A DNA stretch of 64,000 nucleotides from Streptomyces tanashiensis (GTDB lineage Bacteria; Actinomycetota; Actinomycetes; Streptomycetales; Streptomycetaceae), in NCBI RefSeq assembly GCF_014648895.1, contig NZ_BMRZ01000004.1:124001-188000 (forward strand), read 5' to 3'. The stretch's first letter is position 1. The number at the start of each line of letters is the position of its first letter. Below, piece by piece: positions 26,205 through 34,622 of this stretch. The notes beneath the pieces are model-generated. The model was not told the origin of the DNA. It made no database searches and saw only the letters and a list, made by a program, of their open reading frames with translations. The translations under genes and the position numbers were made by a program.

Positions 26205-26891
26205 CTACTTCTCCTCGGAGTCGTGCTCGTGTACCTGAGCGGCGATGACGGCGGCCTGTACGCGGCGTTCCACACCGAGCTTGCCGAGCAGTCGTGAGAT
26301 GTGGTTCTTGACGGTCTTCTCCGACAGGTAGAGCCGCTTGGCGATCTGCCGGTTGGTGAGCCCTTCGCCGATGAGGTCGAGTACGGACCGCTCCCGCTCG
26401 GACAGCACTGCGAGCCGTTCGTCCTCCGGTGGCTTCGCTGCCTCCGGGTCTCGAAGCGAGTGCATCAGCCGCGCTGTCGTGGCCGGGTCCAGCATCGACT
26501 GCCCGGTGGCCACGGTCCGCACGGCCGAGACGAGGTCTGACCCCTTGATCTGCTTGAGGACGTATCCGGCCGCACCGGCCATGATCGCGTCCAGGAGGGC
26601 GTCCTCGTCGTCGAACGACGTCAGCATCAGGCAGGCCAGCTCGGGCATCCGGGACCGCAGCTCCCGGCACACGGAGATCCCGTCGCCGTCCGGCAGCCGA
26701 ACGTCGAGAACCGCCACGTCCGGCCGCAGGGCGGGACCCCTGGCCAGCGCGTGCTCCGCCGTTGCCGCCTCGCCGACCACTTCCATGCCGGGTTCGCCGT
26801 CGAGCAGGTCACGGAGACCCCGGCGGACGACCTCGTGATCGTCGACGAGGAACACCCGAGTGGGTGCGGTGGCTGCCGGTAGATCCGTCAT
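26205..26891 (-). CDS. DevR/DosR/OsdR-like response regulator
   Basis: A 228-residue NarL-type regulator. The receiver domain has VFLVDDHEVVRRGL, acceptor Asp63 in VAVLDVRLPDGDG, a Thr in MLTSFDDEDA and Lys in YVLKQIKGSDL. The LuxR-type helix-turn-helix has LTNRQIAKRLYLSEKTVKNHISRLLGKLGVERR. The whole sequence follows DosR closely, including the DHEVVRRGL and KTVKN motifs. It is convergent with the kinase gene, 11 bp between stops, rather than in the usual devR-devS operon. It is the likely binder of the GGGRCC-N4-GGYCCC sites. The start ATG is fixed by homology; its ribosome binding site is weak. Confidence 0.93.
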   Translation of the reverse strand: MTDLPAATAPTRVFLVDDHEVVRRGLRDLLDGEPGMEVVGEAATAEHALARGPALRPDVAVLDVRLPDGDGISVCRELRSRMPELACLMLTSFDDEDALLDAIMAGAAGYVLKQIKGSDLVSAVRTVATGQSMLDPATTARLMHSLRDPEAAKPPEDERLAVLSERERSVLDLIGEGLTNRQIAKRLYLSEKTVKNHISRLLGKLGVERRVQAAVIAAQVHEHDSEEK

Positions 26892-26956
26892 GGCGATCCC
26901 TGTGGTCGATCGGCTGGGCACCCTCCCCCATAAGGATTGTCCGTCAACGGATCGTC

Positions 26957-27583
26957 TCAAGTCGCACCGAGCTCCATCCGGACGTCGACGACGCCTTCCA
27001 CGGCCCGCACGGCGCGGGCGACCAGCGGCACCAGCGACCGGTCGGACAGCGGGCCACGGATCGTAGCCACGCCGTCCGTGACCGTCACGTCCAGCCCCAC
27101 GGGGGCGGCCGGCTCGCCGAGGACGGAATGGCGGATGTCCTCCTCGATCTCGGCGTCCGTACGGAGGAACACCTTCAGCAGATCGCTCCGGCTGACCACA
27201 CCCTCCAGCATGCTGACGCCGTTCACCACGGGCAGGCGCTTCACCCTCCGCGTCGCCATGATCCGTGCGGCTTCCGCGAGCGTCGCGTCAGGATGGACGG
27301 TCACGGCCGGGCTGGACATGAGTTCCCCCGCGCGTACGGCTCCGGCCTTGGACGCGGCGGCGAACTCGTCCGCGCGGGGTTCGTCCGTGCGGAACTCCTC
27401 CTTCGGCAGCAGATCCGCCTCCGACACGACCCCGATCACCCGTCCCTCACCCTCCAGAACGGGCAAGGCACTCACCTTCCACTGGGCCATGAGCGCGACG
27501 ATCTCCTTGTACGGCGCGTCCCGCCCGATGGCGACGGCGGTGCGGGTCATGACGTCGCTGACGGTGTAGCGAGAGGCGGGCAT
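26957..27583 (-). CDS. CBS-pair plus BON domain protein
   Basis: A 208-residue protein: CBS 1 (VSDVMTRTAVAIGRDAPYKEIVALM... VIGVVSEADLLPKEEF), CBS 2 (LMSSPAVTVHPDATLAEAARIM... VVSRSDLLKVFLR), BON (EEDIRHSVLG... VTVTDGVATIRGPLSDRSL). It is a close paralogue of the protein at 14803-15456. The ATG follows GGGAGAAC. It is 25 bp downstream of a cyclic-nucleotide-binding-domain gene, repeating the module seen at 14.8-15.9 kb. Confidence 0.92.
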   Translation of the reverse strand: MPASRYTVSDVMTRTAVAIGRDAPYKEIVALMAQWKVSALPVLEGEGRVIGVVSEADLLPKEEFRTDEPRADEFAAASKAGAVRAGELMSSPAVTVHPDATLAEAARIMATRRVKRLPVVNGVSMLEGVVSRSDLLKVFLRTDAEIEEDIRHSVLGEPAAPVGLDVTVTDGVATIRGPLSDRSLVPLVARAVRAVEGVVDVRMELGAT

Positions 27584-27608
27584 CGCGTTCTCCCTGAGGG
27601 GTGAGGGG

Positions 27609-28067
27609 CTACAGACCGCTCCCGTGCGGGGCGTAGAGATCCAGCAGCCGCACACGGGCCGAGAAGAGACGGTGGGCGAGCATCTGTCCCACGAAGTGGT
27701 CCAGGGCGAAGCCGAAGCTCGGATCGGCGTCCATCAGCATGCGCACGGTCGCCGCGTCGAACTCGTCGGCTCGTACCCGTGTCATGGATTCGGCTCCGAA
27801 ATGCCAGCGGTACGGTTCGAAGAGCCATGACCAGCCGAGCAGTTCGCCGGCGCTGACGCTGTCGACCACGGGGGGCCGCCCACCGGGCACGCGGACGTCC
27901 AGGGTGACCGTCCCGGTCCGGACGATCCAGAACCGGTCGGCGTACCCGCCTTCCTCGAACGGCCGGGTCCCTTCAGGGAAGTCCACCGGGCTGGCGCATT
28001 TCAACAGCCGGTCACGCTGGTCCGCGGAGAGTGCTGCTGTGAGCCGTGGGTTGGGAGGTGTGCTCAT
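27609..28067 (-). CDS. Stand-alone cyclic nucleotide-binding domain protein
   Basis: A 152-residue Crp-type effector domain with no helix-turn-helix: CASPVDFPEGTRPFEEGGYADRFWIVRTGTV, VSAGELLGWSWLFEPYRWHFGAES, then a C-terminal helix (FVGQMLAHRLFSARVRLLDLY). It is a paralogue of 15467-15871 (shared ADRFWI and GxLLGxSWxxxPYxWxFGA). The ATG follows CAGGAGGCC. It is first in a two-gene unit with the CBS-BON gene, and an island palindrome lies about 60 bp upstream. Confidence 0.87.
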   Translation of the reverse strand: MSTPPNPRLTAALSADQRDRLLKCASPVDFPEGTRPFEEGGYADRFWIVRTGTVTLDVRVPGGRPPVVDSVSAGELLGWSWLFEPYRWHFGAESMTRVRADEFDAATVRMLMDADPSFGFALDHFVGQMLAHRLFSARVRLLDLYAPHGSGL

Positions 28068-28124
28068 CGGGGCCTCCTGGGCGGTGTCCACCCCCAGTCT
28101 GGCCCCTCTGCGTGACGGGAGAGG

Positions 28125-28140
28125 AGGGCCGGACGGGCCC
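28125..28140. promoter_or_regulatory. DevR/OsdR-like palindrome, site 9
   Basis: AGGGCCGGACGGGCCC, about 60 bp upstream of the cyclic-nucleotide-binding-domain gene at 27609-28067. The remaining spacer to 28351 shows no convincing gene. Confidence 0.55.
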
Positions 28141-28351
28141 CCTTGGGGGCCTGGTCGGCCCGTGCGAGGCGCGTCCACCCGCCCCTGGCGTCCCGCCCGG
28201 TGCGGTACGCATGACCCTCTGGTCCTGGGCGCTTGACCAGCACCTTCACGGGCAGGAGGTCACATGCCCGTGCATGGCGGATCCGCGACGGAAGCGGGTC
28301 CTGCTCGACGTGCCCCCCACGCTTGCCAGTGGCGGTTTCCAGCTGGATCAG

Positions 28352-28897
28352 TCAAGCGACCTGGAGAGCCGCCCCCCATGCCTTCGCGCGGTCTCGTTCA
28401 CCGGCGCGTAGCGGTCCTTCGGTGCCCTCGATGACAAATCCCGCGGGTTCCGCGACGAGTTCGTAGCCCTGACCGCGCAGCCGACGGGCGATGCCGTTCG
28501 CGGCGGCGCCGGCCAGGCGCATGTCCGCTCTGGTGTCGAAGGCTGCGGCGGAATGGGTACCGGTGTGGGCCTTCGGGAGTGTGTCGTGGAACCAGTTTCG
28601 GACGCCGGGGCCCTCGGCGCCCTCCTCGGGAGTGAAGGGACGCTCTCTGTTCTCGGCCTCTTGCTTCTCGGCCTTCAGCCCCATCTTCCGGCTCATCCCG
28701 GTGCTCATGCCCCGCATATGGGTCGGACCGCCGACGACCAGCAGGTCGGTGGGGCCGATGCGCTCCGGCAGCGCGTCGACCACTGCCACGCACTCGACCT
28801 CGGCGTCCGGGTGCGTCTCCTTCACACCCTCTCCGATCGCGTCGGCGATCTCGCGCGTGTTGCCGAACAGGCTCTCGTACACGATCACAGCGCGCAT
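28352..28897 (-). CDS. Flavodoxin family protein
   Basis: A 181-residue protein with a classic flavodoxin start, MRAVIVYESLFGNTREIADAIGEGV (FMN phosphate loop S-L-F-G-N-T), and LLVVGGPTHMRGMS for the second FMN loop. It is probably an FMN electron carrier. GAGGAG precedes adjacent GTG (28900) and ATG (28897) codons; ATG was chosen. It lies 15 bp downstream of the SRPBCC-like gene, on the same strand, so probably under the same palindrome-bearing promoter. Confidence 0.88.
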   Translation of the reverse strand: MRAVIVYESLFGNTREIADAIGEGVKETHPDAEVECVAVVDALPERIGPTDLLVVGGPTHMRGMSTGMSRKMGLKAEKQEAENRERPFTPEEGAEGPGVRNWFHDTLPKAHTGTHSAAAFDTRADMRLAGAAANGIARRLRGQGYELVAEPAGFVIEGTEGPLRAGERDRAKAWGAALQVA

Positions 28898-28911
28898 CAC
28901 GGCTCATCTCC

Positions 28912-29556
28912 TCAGGTATTTCCTTCTCCAGCCTCCGCTGCCGCTTCGATCGCCCGCAGCGCTCCGCGCAGGACGATGCCGACGCCCGGGGAGACCAGCG
29001 TCCAGTAGCGGCCGAACCGCGTGGTGGAAACCGGATCGGTGCACGCGGTACGCGCTTCGTAGGTCAGGAGCGACCGCCGTGCCCCGTAGGGATGGACGAC
29101 GAAGGCGGCGGCCATCTTCGCCCAGCCGGGCTCGTCGAAGCCCGCGTAGTCACTGGATTCGACACGGCGCCACTCGATCGTGGGCTTCCACACCTTGCCG
29201 ACCGCCCCGAAGGCGATCTCGCGCCCCGCTCGCTCACCCAGCGCAACCCAGGGCTGGGCCTCCAGGTCCCCCTGATCGCCACCTACGGCGGGTTCGAACA
29301 GGTCGGACACCCGCATCGAAGGCGGTGTGACCACGGGCCGGCGTCGTACGCGGTCCGGAACTCCACGTGCCCACATGACCGCGTCGAACAGTGGCGAGTG
29401 GATGGACAGCATGTCCAGATCTCGGGCTGCGCCGTACACGACGTCCGGCGCAGCGGCGATCACGGCACACTCGAGGCGGGAGAACCGGAACTCGGGCAGG
29501 GCCGTGTCGAGCAAGAGGGGCTCGGCTGTCGTGGCGACACGCGGCTGGGCATTCAT
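28912..29556 (-). CDS. SRPBCC (polyketide cyclase-like) protein
   Basis: A 214-residue protein whose layout fits the SRPBCC/START-like fold: an early SRLECAVIAAAPDVVYGAARDLD, a central VALGERAGREIAFGAVGKVW, a late SLLTYEARTACTDPVSTTRFGRYWTLVSPGVG and a helical C-terminus. These folds bind hydrophobic ligands; no specific function can be assigned. The ATG at 29556 is preferred over a GTG at 29562 that overlaps the GGGAGG ribosome binding site. An island palindrome lies 55 bp upstream. It marks the right edge of the dormancy island. Confidence 0.7.
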   Translation of the reverse strand: MNAQPRVATTAEPLLLDTALPEFRFSRLECAVIAAAPDVVYGAARDLDMLSIHSPLFDAVMWARGVPDRVRRRPVVTPPSMRVSDLFEPAVGGDQGDLEAQPWVALGERAGREIAFGAVGKVWKPTIEWRRVESSDYAGFDEPGWAKMAAAFVVHPYGARRSLLTYEARTACTDPVSTTRFGRYWTLVSPGVGIVLRGALRAIEAAAEAGEGNT

Positions 29557-29610
29557 GTGCACCTCCCAGATCCGACACCATCAGTCTCGTCCAAGGCTGG
29601 GCATCTCGCT

Positions 29611-29626
29611 GGGGCCGAACGGTCCC
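29611..29626. promoter_or_regulatory. DevR/OsdR-like palindrome, site 10
   Basis: GGGGCCGAACGGTCCC, the best match to the consensus in the window, 55 bp upstream of the SRPBCC-like/flavodoxin unit. Beyond it, up to 29851, I see no gene. Confidence 0.65.
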
Positions 29627-29851
29627 CGGTCCCCTGCGGAACCAGGACACGTCAAGATCATCCAATTGTGAGCGCTGTGGAACCGTTGGTGGCGGGGGAG
29701 CTGGGAGCGCCGCTCGACCCAGCGGAACGCACGCTGCCGGCTATCCCCGAGGCGACTCGAGGGCCCGCAGGTCAACGCATACGGCGCAGGACCCACAGGT
29801 ACGCGTGTGGGCGGCACAATGCAACTACTGCCGCGACCGGTGCCGGGTCAC

Positions 29852-30085
29852 TCATGGAAGCTGCCGAGAACGGAGGAACCGGTCGGCCCTGGCGAGGTCC
29901 TCAGGTGTGTCGACCGCTAGCCCGTCGTCCACGACGGAGAGCATCTGGCCGACGTCTGTCAACTCCGTGTATGCGTTCACCGCGAGTGTGTCCGGTGCCA
30001 GGTGCTCCAGGGCTTCGGAGACCGCATCGATCGCGGCGGGGGAGATGAACGGTTCGTCGCCCTGCACGTTGATGTATGCGTCGGC
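29852..30085 (-). pseudogene. KdsB-like cytidylyltransferase fragment
   Basis: The minus strand reads DAYINVQGDEPFISPAAIDAV, the nucleotide-sugar motif of the KdsB/SpsF cytidylyltransferase family, then VDTPEDLARADRFL, the family's C-terminal motif. The stretch between is far too short, so an internal part is deleted, and the N-terminus is replaced by an epimerase fragment. Non-functional. Confidence 0.65.
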
Positions 30086-30087
30086 GT

Positions 30088-30419
30088 GCGTAGACGGTGA
30101 AGTACCGCAGGGCGACGACGCTGGTGGCGCAGTGGGCCTGGGTCGAGTGCGCGAGGCAGAGCTGCTCCTCGGCGAGCTTTGTGACCGCATACGGGGATGC
30201 CGGCTGCGGCCGATCGGTCTCGACGCTCGCACCGCCGTCGGTGGAGCCGTAGACGCTGGAGGAGGAGGCCACTACGAGCCGGGGAGCGCCCCTCCGGGAG
30301 ACGGCGTCCATGACGCGGTGCGTGGCGATGACGTTGGAGGCCACGTGATCGGTGAACTTCGGACCCCAAGACGGGCGCACCCCGGGGATGCCCGCCAGGT
30401 GGAAGACGGCGTTCGCGTA
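30088..30419 (-). pseudogene. NAD-dependent sugar epimerase fragment
   Basis: The minus strand encodes YANAVFHLAGIPGVRPSWG, then ASNVIATHRVMDAV, LVVASSSSVYGS and SPYAVTKLAEE (the YxxxK catalytic motif), ending VVALRYFTVY. This is the middle of an extended SDR epimerase such as GalE. The Rossmann start and substrate domain are missing. It runs out of frame directly into the KdsB-like fragment at about 30086. Confidence 0.72.
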
Positions 30420-30684
30420 TACGAGAAGTCCACGCTGGCGTCATCCCCGCCGAATACCGAGTGCCGTGGCTCACCGGTCGCGTCGCCCATCGTGGCGATG
30501 ATCAGCGCCGGCTCACCGCGCGAAGCTGCTCCGTGGGAAAACGTGTGAACTCGTCCGCGCCCCGCATGTGGAAGTGGCTTGGGTTGATGGCGGCGACGCA
30601 GGTGCTGGTGTCCATCCCCAGCCACCGCGGTTCGGCACCCGCCTCGGCCCAGTTGATGCCCTCGTACCTCTGAGCAGCGGCTAG

Positions 30685-30824
30685 TACTCCAGCAGGACTT
30701 TGGTGTCTGACCTGGGACGATGCCGGGCGGCTGGAGTGTAGCGGGACGGTGGCCGGTCAGGGGCGGTCTCGAAGAGACCGCCCCTCGCTCGTGCGACAGC
30801 GCCGCTGGTAGTGACAGCGGCGGG
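30685..30824. repeat. Left 140-bp terminal inverted repeat of the IS701-type element
   Basis: Begins TACTCCAGCAGGACTTTGG and is matched on the opposite strand by 32128-32267. It contains an internal hairpin, GGGGCGGTCTCgaaGAGACCGCCCC-like, near 30767-30793. The GTG start of the transposase lies inside it. Confidence 0.85.
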
Positions 30825-32195
30825 GCAGCCTCCTCGCGTGATCACCGGGCACGCTGCCGAGCAGTGGGACCATGAACTGGACGATCTCTTCGTGACCATC
30901 GGTCACCGTTTCCGCCGGGTCGAGCTCCGTCGCCGCATGCGTGACTACATACGCGGTCTGCTCGCCCCGGTGGCCCGGAAGAACAGCTGGCAGTTGGCCG
31001 AACAGGCCGGCCACCCCACTCCCGACGGCCTGCAGCACCTGCTCGCCGGCGCGAAGTGGGAGCCCGACGACATCCGCGACGACCTGCAGCAATACGTCGC
31101 CGACAAGCTGGGCGAGGACGGCGGGGTCCTCATCATCGACGACATCGGGTTCATCAAGAAGGGCATCACCTCCGCCGGGGTCCAGCGCCAGTACTCCGGG
31201 ACCGCCGGCCGCACCGAGAACTGCCAGATCGGCGTCTTCGCCGCCTATGCCACCACCCGCGGCCGGACCCTGGCCGACCGCGAGCTCTACCTGCCCAGGT
31301 CCTGGACCGAGGACCGGACACGATGCCGCGACGCCAGGGTCCCCGACGACCGGGAGTTCGCCACCAAGGGCGAACTGGCCCGGCGCATGGTGCTGTGATG
31401 CCTGGCCTCGCCGCTGCCCATCGCCTGGGTCACCGCGGATTCCGCCTACGGACAGGAGAGCCGCTTCCGTCGGCTGCTGGAACAGTCCGGCGTCGGCTAC
31501 GTGCTGGCCGTTCCCAAGTCCCAGTTCACCGTGGGCTGTCCCCGCATCGACGGCCTGTTCGCCCAGGCCCCCGCCGAAGCATGGGAGGAGATCTCGTGCG
31601 GTGACGGCGCGAAAGGAACGCGCGTCTATCACTGGGCGGCGGTGCGGCTGCCGGCCGTCGACGAGTTCGACTACCAAGGCGAGGTCCCCCACCGGATGCG
31701 GTGGGCACTGGCCCGCCGCAGCATCAGCAAGCCCGGCGAGATCGCCTACTACCTCGCTTATGCCCCCTTGGAGACCACTGTTCGGGATCTGGTGCGGATC
31801 GCCGGGACGCGCTGGGCGATCGAGGAGTGCTTCCAGGCCGCGAAGAACGAGTGCGGGCTGGACCAGTACGAAGTCCGTCGCTACGTCGGCTGGTATCGGC
31901 ACATCACTCTTGCCATGCTCGCCCACGCCTTCCTGGCCACCACCGCACACCAGCCCCGGGAAAAGGGGGCGGAACCGGTGAGACAGCCGAGCTCATCGAG
32001 CTCACAGTGGCGGAGATTCGGCGACTCCTGGCAGCTTGTCGTCCCCAGCCCCCGCACCTTCGTGGCCTCCGAGGACGACGCCACGCGCTGAGCTGGTCGA
32101 ACTGGCGCCGACAACGCCAAGCAGTCGCCCGCCGCTGTCACTACCAGCGGCGCTGTCGCACGATCGAGGGGCGGTCTCTTCGAGACCGCCCCTGA
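30811..32195 (+). pseudogene. IS701-family DDE transposase, nonsense plus frameshift
   Basis: Starts GTG with ITGHAAEQWDHELDDLF and contains VLIIDDIGFIKKG (first catalytic Asp region), VTADSAYGQESRFR (second Asp) and RWAIEECFQAAKNECGL (Glu), the expected IS701 order. An in-frame TGA at 31396-31398 interrupts RRMVL-CLASPLPIAW, where relatives have Arg, so CGA to TGA is likely. Near 31955-31980, in a GGGAAAAGGGGGCGG run, the frame shifts; the true C-terminus (LIELTVAEIRRLLAA ... RRCHYQRR) is in another frame. Two separate lesions make a functional protein unlikely. Confidence 0.85.
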
Positions 32196-32267
32196 CCGGC
32201 CACCGTCCCGCTACACTCCAGCCGCCCGGCATCGTCTCAGGTCAGACACCAAAGTCCTGCTGGAGTA
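32128..32267. repeat. Right 140-bp terminal inverted repeat of the IS701-type element
   Basis: Inverted partner of 30685-30824, ending CAAAGTCCTGCTGGAGTA before the CTAG duplication. The C-terminal codons of the transposase extend into it. Confidence 0.85.
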
Positions 32268-32496
32268 CTAGGCCGAGGAAGACGTCGATGTCGCCGGTGT
32301 CGATCACGTGCAGGCCCCTCCATCACGCTTTCGTCCGGCCTTGCCTCGGCACCGACCTGCCACATCCACGTTACGGAGAGCTCTTCCGGCCCGGGTGAAG
32401 CCGGTGCTCAAGCCCCTCATCAGCGGTCCGTCGATGCCTCCGGACCCGGTGACACCCCCCCCGGATCATTAACAACAAGGGGGGTTCTCCCCAGAT

Positions 32497-32862
32497 TCCC
32501 CCCCCAGCGTTTCACGGATCCTTAAAAGGCCAGGTCGGAGGCCATGTAGGGCGAGGGCGAGGAGATCACCCGCATCACTTCTCCCCAGCGCCCCGTATGG
32601 GCGGTTTGCGCGGCGATGCATGCGCCAACAGTGCGCGGCGCGTGTTTGAGACGGGTGCTCGCTACAGCCGGGTCTCACCGCTTGAAAAGCACGTACAAAC
32701 TGCCTCATACCAGCCCTATCAAGCCGATGGCGAAGGGTACCCGAGGCCCCAGCGCAGCTCCGGCATGGAGTCGAAGCTCATGCCATAAATAGTTCCCACC
32801 CGTGTGGGAGCAAAGGGAATCGCCGCCCACGAGAAGACCTTCAAGAAGTCCTCGCCCTCGGG
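32497..32862. repeat. Dispersed repeat, copy 1 (CorA 3' region)
   Basis: About 360 bp that recurs in diverged form and in the same orientation at 53850-54210. Shared blocks include GGCGAGGAGATCACCCGCAT, GGGCGGTTTGCGCGGCGATG, GCGCGGCGCGTGTTTGAGAC and GTCGAAGCTCATGCCATAAA. The right part is a corA 3' end (minus strand); the left part is its downstream flank. Both copies are flanked by TTCTCCCCAG-type short repeats. Confidence 0.8.
32675..32862 (-). pseudogene. CorA Mg2+ transporter C-terminal remnant, copy 1
   Basis: The minus strand reads KVFSWAAIPFAP, VGTIYGMSFDSMPELRWGLG, then after a 1-nt shift FAIGLIGLV-stop-GSLYVLFKR-stop. This is the last two transmembrane helices of CorA, with its GMN signature changed to GMS. 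The rest of the gene is absent. A frameshift and an in-frame TGA confirm decay. Confidence 0.75.
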
Positions 32863-33709
<847 letters not shown>

Positions 33710-33934
33710 ACCGAGCCCGACACCGAGGCCGGCGGGGCCGCGACCCGAACAGGGGACCGGTCCGGTGCTGGCTGGTCGGGGTTGCCTGCTGTCGCTGCCG
33801 CCGGTGCTGAGGGTGGAGGCCGGGGTCGATGCGCACGATGGAACGGCCCCGACGACACCGGCGCCGGACGCGCCGCCGCCCAGTTCCGTGAAGCGCACGG
33901 CGTCCGGGGCATTCTTGCGTGCGCGGTCCGCGGG

Positions 33935-34294
33935 TCAGGCCTTCTTGACCACGCTCGACTTGAGCTGCATGGCTCCGAAGCCCTCGATCCGGCAGTCGAT
34001 GTCGTGGCCGTCGACGCCGTCGATCAAGCGGATGTTGCGGACCTTGGTGCCCGCCTTGATGCCCGAGGGACTGCCCTTGACCTTCAACGCCTTCATGACA
34101 GTCACGCTGTCGCCATCGCACAGCACGTTGCCGACGGCGTCCTTGACCACCCGCTCCCCCGTGGCGCCGGCGTCGCCTTCAGCGCTCTCGGCAGGTACCC
34201 ATTCGTGGCCGCACTCCGGGCAGACCGCCAGAGCGTTCATCTCGTAGGTGTACTCACTGGAGCACTTCGGACACGGAGGCAGGTTGTCGCTCAT
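33935..34294 (-). CDS. Zinc-ribbon YjdM/PhnA-family protein
   Basis: A 119-residue protein with an N-terminal zinc ribbon, PCPKCSSEYTYEMNALAVCPECGHEW (two CxxC pairs), and the PhnA C-terminal domain VVKDAVGNVLCDGDSVTVMKALKVKG ending QLKSSVVKK. The family was named after the phosphonate operon, but its role is unknown. No good ribosome binding site precedes the ATG. It is divergent from the first ArsR gene, and an ArsR-type palindrome lies 92-123 bp upstream, so it may be under the same control. Confidence 0.88.
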   Translation of the reverse strand: MSDNLPPCPKCSSEYTYEMNALAVCPECGHEWVPAESAEGDAGATGERVVKDAVGNVLCDGDSVTVMKALKVKGSPSGIKAGTKVRNIRLIDGVDGHDIDCRIEGFGAMQLKSSVVKKA

Positions 34295-34385
34295 TCACGC
34301 AGGTTTCTAAACGTCGGGAAGCGGGAGCGCCCTGGAGTAGACCGGCTGGCCGGCCGACGGGCAACCGCGCGATGGAGTAGCCATA

Positions 34386-34417
34386 GTAGCAAATTGCAAA
34401 ATTCTGCAATTAGCTAC
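34386..34417. promoter_or_regulatory. ArsR-type palindrome, site 1
   Basis: Core AATTGCAAAATTCTGCAATT (34392-34411), extended by GTAGC and GCTAC to a 32-bp imperfect palindrome in a notably AT-rich patch. It lies between the divergent PhnA-like and ArsR genes and is one of four related sites in 34.4-39.8 kb. Confidence 0.7.
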
Positions 34418-34510
34418 ATCCCAGGCAGGGGTGTCGCGCGTGGAGCCGGGCGGTGATCCCCGTGTGGCCCCGTAGTGCCCGCATCCCGGCAACGGGTCGC
34501 AGGATCGTTG

Positions 34511-34530
34511 AATTGCAAAAGTCTGCAATT
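34511..34530. promoter_or_regulatory. ArsR-type palindrome, site 2
   Basis: AATTGCAAAAGTCTGCAATT, about 90 bp upstream of the first ArsR gene and 119 bp from site 1. It is the likely autoregulatory operator of the ArsR-SulP operon. Confidence 0.7.
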
Positions 34531-34622
34531 TCATAGATGCTGCATGTGCTGTGCTCGTAGGTAGCCGCGGGCACAGCGCCAGGCGTTTGCCCCGTTCGGG
34601 GTGGTGAGAAGGGTGCGTGACC

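Larger units (their letters stand above)
30685..32267. mobile_element. IS701-family insertion sequence with CTAG target duplication
   Basis: A 1583-bp element bounded by CTAG on both sides (30681-30684, 32268-32271), matching the 4-bp CTAG duplication known for IS701-type elements. The terminal inverted repeats are about 140 bp, with very few mismatches by eye. The single transposase gene carries a nonsense codon and a frameshift, so the copy is probably immobile alone. The near-identical ends suggest a recent insertion or an active relative elsewhere. Confidence 0.85.
30502..32316 (-). pseudogene. Unrecognised gene fragment split by IS701-type element
   Basis: If the insertion and one CTAG copy are removed, the minus strand reads on in one frame: LHVIDTGDIDVFLGLAAAQR (32316-32268, then from 30681), continuing INWAEAGAEPRWLGMDTSTC to QLRAVSRR and a stop at 30502-30504. 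The upstream end is also degraded. I do not recognise the family; it may belong to the same lost sugar-metabolism locus as the epimerase and KdsB pieces. Confidence 0.5.

Noticed and set aside
31396..31398. Programmed stop-codon readthrough in the IS701 transposase
   Set aside because: A separate frameshift further downstream also breaks the gene, so decay is simpler than recoding.
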